Of a stretch of 64,000 nucleotides of DNA, positions 56,095-64,000 are shown piece by piece. Both the position numbers and the translations under genes were made by a program. This DNA is from Antitrichia curtipendula (Eukaryota > Streptophyta > Bryopsida > Hypnales > Leucodontaceae): positions 7,352,145 to 7,416,144 of the forward strand of contig OX579633.1 of NCBI GenBank assembly GCA_951230915.1, in the 5' to 3' direction. A model generated the notes under the pieces. The model searched no databases, had not been told where the DNA came from, and was given only the letters and a program-made list of their open reading frames with translations. Each line of letters begins with the position of its first letter. Positions within the stretch are counted from its first letter, which is position 1.

Positions 56095-58500
56095 TGTCGT
56101 ACGCGTAATCTAGGTGTAAGCACCTTTAACACACAATTGTGGTTAGATGACACGGAAAATCATCCCAGGGAATCTACTATGTTGTTATGAATTTGGTTTT
56201 GTCCGGATTATTTCTAAAACACCCCAAGGGAACCCAAAACCTCTCTTTCCCTCTTCCGGAACTTACTTCTTTCCGGATACTAATCCGGATCCGTCCTCTT
56301 CCGGAATCCGGATACAATTACTCTTCAGTTTGTTATACCCCTGTTTTACCTTCAGGGGGTCCGCTTTTACTCTTTTAAAGGGGTAGGGACTCCACCACTT
56401 ATCAATAACACACTCTAACACCTACAAAACACCCCAAGACATTCCACAGATCTAAATGTCGCAATAAAGTAGGTTTTCGTCTCCTTACGACTTTCCGGAT
56501 GGCCTATCCAGAAAGCAGGTCACGCAGAATCCGGTCTCTCCTCTCCACTACAACGACAGATACACAACTATCTAGATTTAACACAAGAGAGAACCTACGG
56601 AGAAATAGTCTAATACTGTAGTTGGCAGATCTTCCGGTAAGTGGGGGTTTCTTCCCCTTGGCGGCCGCTTAACTCCGCACGGAACTACTCATAATTCCGA
56701 AACCTCACCCTGTCCACTCCAATCGGATTACTGTAGTAGTTTAAAGAATCTAAATGCACAAGTCCTATAGATCCGACACAACTCCTTCAAATGTCCTCCC
56801 CTACTGTCTAAATCCAAACAATCATAAATCCGGATTCCTCCTTCTTGATTTCCTCTCACACTTTGCAAACATGCAAACACAAATTCCAAACTCTCGTACA
56901 ACACTTAGAGCGTGAAAAGGTCCACTTGGTGGCTCAGATTAAAGTAAGGAAAATGAAATGAAAAAAATTTGAAAGCACACAAGGTTGGAATGAATGGGCG
57001 ACAGATCTGTCCACCATTTAAAACTAACACAAAAAGGGAAAAAGGGGCCAAAAATCCCGGTGACCAACCGCTGACGCTTCCGAGATACCCGGCACGCCAA
57101 AACTATCCCTAAAAATCCGGAAACGGGCCCACACTTACGGAAAATCCATTCCGGAAACTAAATACTCAAAATCCTAACTATTCATCCTATCTACTTCCCG
57201 CGGAGCGTCTTCTTCGAACTGCTTCCGCCTTGATTCGCAGCTTCCTTCGAATTGGTCTTGATAGGAGTCGACCGGAGAGCCGCACGGGTTTTAATCTTCC
57301 TGGGAGGGGGCAGAAGGTCTTCATCTGTTTCCGTCATGGATCCGGATTCAAAGTCATCCTTGTCTGAATCCACGATCTCGTTTGCATCCTCCAACTCGTC
57401 TAGGTCGATGGGAGCTTCTTTCTCCCTCAGTGCCTCTCCTTCTGGTGCATCCGTCTCCCGCATATGCACAAAATCTTGGGGGCTTGTCCGGGCCGGATTG
57501 GCCACCAACCCCATCCACTTGATGAGGTTGTTATCCACCATCGACTGTGTCGGATTTACGGAATCGGAAGTTCCACCCTGTACTGGTGTAGGTGTTTTCG
57601 CCTGAGCCGAAGTACTCTGTTGCTGGGCCGGAACCTTCGTGGTGATCTAACTCCGCTGCGCCAACCACCCCTGTGGAATCTCGTGTGGCTTTAGCAATGA
57701 TCCTAGTCCTTCCGGCTTCGAACGGATGGAGCTCTTGCCCAAATGCTTCACCGGAGTCTGAAGATATGGATTGGTCGACAAATCCGGAAATGACGAGAAA
57801 TTCATTGCATGTTCCGGATCCACCCAAGCCACCAACGCCTGCATCTCCTTCAAGACCCTCTCCATCCTCATCTGGAAGTCCATCAAGATCATCACCACCT
57901 TTGATCCGGTGATGTACCCATCTGTCACCAACTGCACATCGTAAAGGGCCGCCTTGTTCACCAAATCCGTCGGTTGGGTGACAAGCGATTGTAAACTGCG
58001 GACCATGTTGAGGGCGTCCTTCTCGTTCCGTCTTGCCAAGGAACACTCCCCTTCCGCCCAACTGGTCCGAGCTTGGAACTCGTCCCGGGTCTTCTCCAGA
58101 TTCCGGATCTCCTTGTCCTTCAGGCGGATCGTATCCGAATCCAGCCTTCGTCGGATCTCATCAATAATTTCCTCGGGCGGAACCTTTAGTTCATCCGCAA
58201 CCTCCTGGATGATCGCGGTCGTCCTTACATGTAGGAGTCGCGCCTCTACCATCCACTGGTCTCCGACGTCGAAGAACTCCTTGCCAGAAGTTCTTCTCTC
58301 CTCTGGAACTTGGCTTGGCTCCACCGGATCCACCTCGGGCTGCTTCCCCCTTGAACCCGGATCCGTGGACTTCCTCTTAGTTCCTCTACGTCTAACCCGG
58401 TCCTCCTCGAATTCCTCCTCTTCCTCTTACGAAACTAGAGCATCCTCCTGGACCTCGTCCATCAATCCGTACTTCAGGATTTCACATCATGTTTCGTAGA
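56095..58500 (-). mobile_element. truncated relative of element B (fragment C)
   Basis: Starts TGTCGTACGCG, then follows fragment A closely (TTTAACACAC, AGATGACACG, ATCCCAGGGAATCTA). After about 1.1 kb of TCCGGA-rich sequence it enters the 3' end of an ORF homologous to that of element B. It breaks off near 58500 within the ORF, so the promoter end is lost. No target duplication can be seen. Confidence 0.7.
57191..58490 (-). pseudogene. gag-like coiled-coil ORF of fragment C
   Basis: The frame enters at about 58490 (EILKYGLMDEV, equal to ENLLKYG in element B), has TAA at about 58429 and TAG at 57647-57649, and ends at 57191 with SSSKKTLRGK. Long heptad-rich stretches (IRNLEKTRDEFQARTSWAEG) and FQMRMERVLKEMQALVAW align with the coiled-coil part of the element B protein. 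After the TAG the frame continues with a Gln/Thr-rich linker and an acidic tail rich in Asp and Glu. The globular N-terminal domain is missing. Confidence 0.6.
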
Positions 58501-59454
58501 TGAGGGTCTCATCCGGCGCTCGGGGAGTGCACTATATAAGGTTTTGGTGGGTACCTTGCGTTCGAGGCCCTATTAGAGGGGGGCTATGTAGGTAAATTTT
58601 GGCAATTTATATAGGGCTATGTTTAGGTAAATTTCTAAATTTTTAAGATTAAATTTACCCTATATTTCATTTTAAATAAGTTTTTGTGATATTTTAGGGT
58701 ACCTTACGTTCATTAGAAATAGGAGTTATTTTTATTAGTGTAGGGTTAAAGGTAAGGGTTGCTGAGAGAAAATACATTCCAAAAATCCAGCCTTCCATAG
58801 TAAAGCTACTCTACAACAAGTATTACCTTAGGAATTATACTCATGCCTTTCAAACACGGAATTTCAGTAATCACATTTCGAACATGGAATTTCAATAATC
58901 ACAAAGTAAGATTCAACAAGAAATCTGGAACTCATGACACATAAACCACTATAAACACAAACTCCTTTAACCCTACCATTATTCCAACCAAGCTGCATCA
59001 AACCACAATGCCTATGAGAAAAAAACTTATACCAAGTTTACCATACAAAAAAATTTCATTCAAGGTTTACAGTGAACTGTGTGGGAGCAACTGGTTCTAT
59101 GAAACCTAGTTCTGTATCACAGCACAACAGATAGCATTTACAAGAATCACAAAAACTAGCTTGTATTCCAAAATACAGTAGAATGCCCAAACTTAGACAT
59201 CAAAAACTAGAGCAAGGGTGAAAGGGACAAATGAAAATGCCACAAAAATGAACAGCATTGAGTAGCAAAATGGACTCTTCAAAATTCAAGTCATGACTTC
59301 ACTCAATCACTCAATGCTGCGCACTAACACATTCTGTCATCATGGGTTCCTGCACATCAATACACAAACACTGTAATTAGTGACTACTTACATAAAGCAT
59401 TCAAAGTTTAGGGTTTAGGAGAGTTTAGGAATCAGACAAGGTTAGCATTGTACC
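58501..59454. other. non-coding stretch
   Basis: AT-rich, no gene seen. At about 58540-58740 a short motif, TTTTGTGATATTTTAGGGTACC, and related GGTACCTTGCGTTCGAGGCC lie in loose direct repeat (ACCTTACGTTCATTAG at about 58702). Confidence 0.4.
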
Positions 59455-59961
59455 TCATCGAGAACCCGGGGTAACCCAGACGTTCTTCTCGTGAACTTGC
59501 CCATCTCCTGCACACACATTTGTTTTCAACTGCCACCCTTTCTGGATAAATTTGCGCAGTTCATGTAGCTCCTGAACCTGCAACTTGTCTAGTGCGGTTT
59601 CCCGTAATTTGCTAGGAATGTCAACCTCGAGCCTCCAGGAGTTGTTAAATACGTCATAGTTCAAATCAAAAAAGTCCAGCACACTTGCAGCCTTGGTTTG
59701 TTTTCGACCTTTCCAAATTGATGATTCCATGTCGTAAAAAGCAAGCCTAAGTGCCGCCAGTTCTACCGTGACTCCAATGCAAAAACGAACCTCCTTCGAC
59801 ACACCTCCGAAAACTGCTAGCATGCGGAGGAAAAGAGCCCTGTCTTTAGGGCGTCTGTCGAGATAGTCCCACGATAAAGATCCAGGGCGGACTTGATCCA
59901 ACACATAACTCAGTAAGGCGTCGTGAAGAATGACCTCAGCATCGGATGTAGGAGAATCCAT
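59455..59961 (-). CDS. unrecognised 168-residue protein or exon
   Basis: Uninterrupted frame starting MDSPTSDAEVILHDALLSYV with an amphipathic, well-mixed composition: SWDYLDRRPKDRALFLRMLA, CIGVTVELAALRLAFYDMES and VQELHELRKFIQKGWQL. No family was recognised. It lies upstream of nothing obvious but on the same strand as the DDE-like transposase at 61145-64000, so it may be a second gene of that element. The last codons may belong to an intron (possible donor near 59480). Confidence 0.45.
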   Translation of the reverse strand: MDSPTSDAEVILHDALLSYVLDQVRPGSLSWDYLDRRPKDRALFLRMLAVFGGVSKEVRFCIGVTVELAALRLAFYDMESSIWKGRKQTKAASVLDFFDLNYDVFNNSWRLEVDIPSKLRETALDKLQVQELHELRKFIQKGWQLKTNVCAGDGQVHEKNVWVTPGSR

Positions 59962-61144
59962 GCTTCCCCGTCAAATCCTAGCAAACAAACATTAGTAGGT
60001 TAGATTAAAAGGAAGCAATCTTCATCGAATTCAAACACCACTAATTGAACACAAGGGTTACGGTTTTAACGGGTTCAAAAAAATATGTGTGTCGCTATCA
60101 AAACAAAAGAGAAAGGAAGATTGTTAGCACAGTTTACCTTCACCTGAACGCGCCGACAAACTTAGCAGTATCGGCTGGAAGTGTTTAGGACAAGCTCCGA
60201 TAAATGAAGTGTTTAACCCTTACAACGAACCTGCACCCACCTGCTAGCGTGGAGACAGTGTGAGACGAAACTCATTTGCTAAAACAAAGGCGGCTTTGTG
60301 TGCACAAGTAGATCCACTCTGCGAATACAGAAATTCTATGCCAGATGAGAAGCGGAATACCTTAAGAGTGTATGAACTAATGAATGCGAGAGAGATTAAG
60401 GTTCCAAAAACAAACAAAGCTTCAAAATCGCCCTCTTCAATACATGAATTGTGCACATACAATGTTTAGGATAGTTTAGGGTTCGCTCTTACTCATTATT
60501 GCCTGATGTATGCAGGGCGGTAAAGTGCTAATCTTTGCAAGATCTTCTTGGCGGATGAAAGTGGAGTCATTTTTCTAAAACGTCACCTCGATTAGATGGT
60601 GACTAGTTTGCCTTTATACAAACGTCGCGTCAAGACAGTGCCTACTTAGGTATAAAACAGAGCTTTCCCTTCTAGTAATCCAAGGGTCCCATAAGAAACG
60701 TTGTTCTGCACAATTCAAAAATACAGCACGAAGTCAGCAACTTCGGGATTTTCACCTGAACTATTGAGTTTATTCAAACTAATCAACTTTGATGACTATT
60801 CCATAAACAGAAGAAGTAGAATTCATGGTAAAGCAAACGGTTACTAGAAATACAAGCATTTGTTACAACAAAAATCATAAGTACGTTTAGGCTAAAGAAA
60901 CAAAGGACGTCCATGAATATGAGAAGACCTTCACAAAAGGAAAACAAATGAACTGCACTGTCGAGAAGACCTTCACAAAAGGAAAAAAAGTGAGCTGCAC
61001 TGTCGGGATGTACTGTGGATATGCAGGCCTCAAAAAATAGAAGTTCTACAAGGCAAGACTAGATAAAACTCTAAAAAAACTTGAATAGAACTTGTACTTA
61101 TCCAGAAATTCTTTTGGGAGCCACCATGACATTGCCTCCCCTTC
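59962..61144. other. non-coding gap
   Basis: No gene recognised. Contains a local direct repeat GAGAAGACCTTCACAAAAGG at about 60919 and 60963 with similar context (GAACTGCACTGTC / GAGCTGCACTGTC). Confidence 0.45.
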
Positions 61145-64000
61145 CTAATCTTCACTGTTATTGGAAACATATTCATTTAAATTCTCTGCATCTTCCCGGT
61201 CCACTATATAAATTCCATTCGCGGAATTATAAGACAGAGTGACGTTAGTAATAACTGCTTCTAGACTAACCCAATTGGAGTCTGTTAAATCGTACTTAAA
61301 CCTATACTGCCCTAATACACGAGTGTAATAGTGTAGAATAACTTCAACGTTCACAACTTGGACACCTTTCTTACCTCCACTTACCTCATGCTTCATCAGA
61401 TCAACGGGTTGCTTTAGAGATCCCCAAGAGTTCCCACCTGCACGTCTTCTCATTTTTTGGATTCTCCCAATCCACCAGGTGCCTTCATCCACACCAGAAT
61501 CCTTCGAGGTTGGCCTTCCCAACTTCCCACCTTTAGATTTCCTCTTTTTTTTGGCTGCAGTCACCGTAGAGGATCTTGTAACTGTGGACTTTTGCACAAA
61601 GTATACACCCACGTCTGAACCAATGCCTACGAAACACGTATTTGAACTTTCTGCGGCATTTAGGTAATCTTCACTGTTATTGTAGTACAGAGACTTCTTC
61701 ACCCGAGTGAGTCTGTCCTTCGACAGAAAAGGGTTTCCGTTGAACTGACCAGCCAACGTGGACTTAAAAATTCTATTGCCGTCAAACTGGACGAAGGCTT
61801 CAACTTTAACCGGAACGGGTACTGCACGAACGTGGTCTTCATGGTCACCTAGCAACTCTGAAATGACATCACGCGTTTCACTCTCAACGACTATGATTGC
61901 TGGGACGCCATCGTCGATTGTTTCGTCTTCTAGTTCTTCGACAACTGCTGGTTCGTTCTCACCCAATTCTGCACGCCGTCACTGATCTTGTTCAAGTTTA
62001 TCTAAGTCTTCTCGTAAAACTTCCATGTCCCCATCTTCACCTCAAACTGGTTTAGAAGCAGCAGCATAAGAAAAACATTGTTTCTCTTCCCTTTCAGCAA
62101 TCCAAGGTTTTAGAAACCAAACCTTGTTCTTTGCATTAGCTTGGGGATTAGGAGCCATATTCAAGTTGTTCAACATCCTTTGTGCCTCCTTCAAACCCTC
62201 TTTCAAGGCTGTCACAACATCCTCGTTAGTAGCAACATCACTATAATCTCCTAGGTTAGAGTCTACCTCGTCCTCTTCTAGTTTGTGCAACTTTGCCCAT
62301 ATATTATTCATTTTATTGTGAGCTCTTCCAAACTTCAATCCATTCCTTCCATATTCTATCTGTGACAAATGATTAATAGTATTTGCGGCACCCAGAAGTT
62401 CTTGAAAATCATATGCCCTCTCCATTCCCACCATCCCACCTATCTTGGAGAAAAACACCTCGCAAGAGTCACTCCCAGTAAGATGCAATGGGACAGCTAA
62501 GTGTGGGTACTTATCACGAAAATGACAAATGAGCAATACAACAAAGTGACAAGACAATTCAACATCTAAAAAACATTGGTGGCTCACAAAATGAAGCTTA
62601 GGATTCACCGCTTCAGTATTCCCAAGCACTCCGTGATTTCCATGGGTCATCCAAAGCTTCCAAAGTCTAAAAAAGAAAGAGACCTTACCTGCCTTGACAA
62701 TCCGAGCGCGGAGGTCATGACGAGGAGAGAGAAAGATGTCGATGTATTCGGCACAGATTTCCAAGTACATCTCCGTTCCAAGTGTTCTCTCCCGATGCAA
62801 ATCAGTGGATTTACGTAAGTTGCGCAAGCAGGACCGTACCTTCCCAGAATATAGTCTTTGCGCGCTTGCCCAGTTTTGCCTGTCCCTCCTGTCGTAGTCT
62901 TTTTGAAGTAGTCCGTGCTCATCCACCGTGAATTTGTTGTACACCTGACAAATCTGCTGGTGCAATGCCATGTCGGCCCCTAGTCTAAGAGTTCTAACGT
63001 TGCTGTCAAGTGGATTAAGTAGCTTCTTACCATTGTGAATGTAGTCTTGGTCGTGCAATCCTGTTGCTTCACCACTACTATTCACAGCGGAGCTGAAAAT
63101 CCAACCCTCCCAATCCACGGTTAACCTAGTGCCGTTTGAACCTCTATAATCAGCAAGCATTAATTGTCGCCTACGCGAATCACCATCACTAGCATGTCCA
63201 ATAATAGGACCTACCGCATCATAGCAATGACTCGACCATAAATCCTCAATTCTAGTCCATTGCTCCCTAATCCACCCCGAATTGAAACACCCGCAAGTGC
63301 AGCAAGCACACAACACTAATCTAGGAAGTAGTGGGTGCAAAGGGTTAACCACAATCACTCTCGCAAACCCACCTACTTTGTCATACCTGAAAGAGTCCAC
63401 CGTTTTGTTATATCCTTCCTCCCCAACTCCAATGACAGGTTTGTAATTGGTTATGCAGATGTGATTATCTTTGGGACCACAAAATCCTACAAGAGTGTCT
63501 GACCGAGCTTCCCAGGCAACTCGACCCCTTACCTTTGTCTCGTCTTCAGCGAGAATGACAGGGACAAGTCCAGTAATTCCATGTTGAAGTTTGGAATCCC
63601 TGTAGATGTTAGCAATGGATTCAAAAATCTCACGATGTTCCCCAGAGATGAACAACACACCCTTGTGCGACTCCCTCCAAATGCTGTCAAAACTAGGACC
63701 AGCAAAATTTAAACTGAACAAATCACACAATCGACGCCCCCCGTATATCCGCATTGCCTGCGAAAAACATTTAGTATTCTCACTATATCGTTTACCTGGA
63801 GCCTTACGGTTTAAGTTAGTGGCCACATCCTTCATGAAGTCCCAAAGAGCAGGCTTTCCTCCAAAGGCTCCTACTCTGTGGGCACTAATAATATTGTTAC
63901 AGAATTTTATAAGATTGTTATCTGATGAGGCATTCAGGGCACTCTCACGTAAAGTAGGTCTTTTTGCTTTCAGTTGTACAATGCGAGACCTAGCATGTGA
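61145..64000 (-). pseudogene. DDE-like transposase with C-terminal BAH/chromo-like tail, runs off the window
   Basis: Open from the window edge (no stop upstream of the ATG at 63835) to a TGA at 62042-62044, then in the same frame 20 codons to a second TGA near 61980, then open to 61145. The whole would exceed 950 residues. Candidate catalytic residues are Asp/Glu in LAEDETKVRGRVAWEARSD, Asp in GHASDGDSRRRQLML and Glu in LTGSDSCEVFFSKIGG, spaced like a DDE/RNase H transposase. The part after the stops has FLSKDRLTRVKKSLYY and then WWIGRIQKM...VILHYYTRVL...WVSLEAV, which looks like a small beta-rich chromatin-reader-type domain. The superfamily was not assigned; P-like, Dada or KDZ relatives are possibilities. 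Confidence 0.6.

Overview
The window looks like nuclear DNA of a streptophyte with a large, repeat-rich genome. Genes are split by short GT-AG introns, the DNA is AT-rich, plant-type TTTAGGG motifs occur, and nearly every recognisable gene belongs to a mobile element (hAT, Mutator-like/SWIM, CACTA, MITEs, foldback elements). No ordinary housekeeping gene was recognised. The protein families suggest a non-flowering lineage (charophyte alga, bryophyte, lycophyte or fern), but the species cannot be fixed from sequence alone.

The most notable object is a 14.1-kb terminal-inverted-repeat element at 26383-40481. It is flanked by an 8-9 bp target duplication (CTCCAATG / CTCCAGTG) and sits in an exon of another transposase-like gene (24322-41970), whose reading frame is restored when the insert and one duplication are removed. 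It carries two divergent genes. One is a Mutator-type transposase with a C-terminal SWIM zinc finger (35535-39587, +). The other is a many-exon gene (27553-34356, -) that appears to join a ParB-like domain to a beta-class amino DNA-methyltransferase-like domain with a degenerate catalytic motif. A second, older copy with the same layout fills about 1206-18430: ParB/methyltransferase gene at 1876-5982 (-) and SWIM transposase remains at 11340-17188 (+). It has been broken up by later insertions.

Region by region: 1-1.2 kb holds a lone exon and a MITE remnant. 1.2-18.4 kb is the older element copy, containing a hAT transposase (6957-10075, -), a 1.26-kb element fragment (10076-11339), and a CACTA element (12375-17090, TSD ACT) that split the SWIM finger and itself contains a 3.4-kb single-ORF element (12679-16060, TSD GTGGT). 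18.4-23 kb is non-coding repeat DNA including a 498-bp MITE. 23-42 kb is the interrupted host transposase with the 14.1-kb insert. 42-47.5 kb has two divergent copies of a coiled-coil RING-finger gene, separated by a fourfold ~118-bp hairpin repeat. 47.8-49.4 kb has an unrecognised decayed gene. 49.4-56 kb is AT-rich with two long foldback elements. 56.1-58.5 kb is a truncated relative of the single-ORF element. 59.4-64 kb has an unrecognised ORF and a DDE-like transposase running off the window end.

Almost all coding sequences carry in-frame stops or frameshifts, so this is a graveyard of mobile elements whose nesting order can be read from target duplications and restored reading frames. 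All gene models come from reading frames and splice motifs by eye; no homology search was run.
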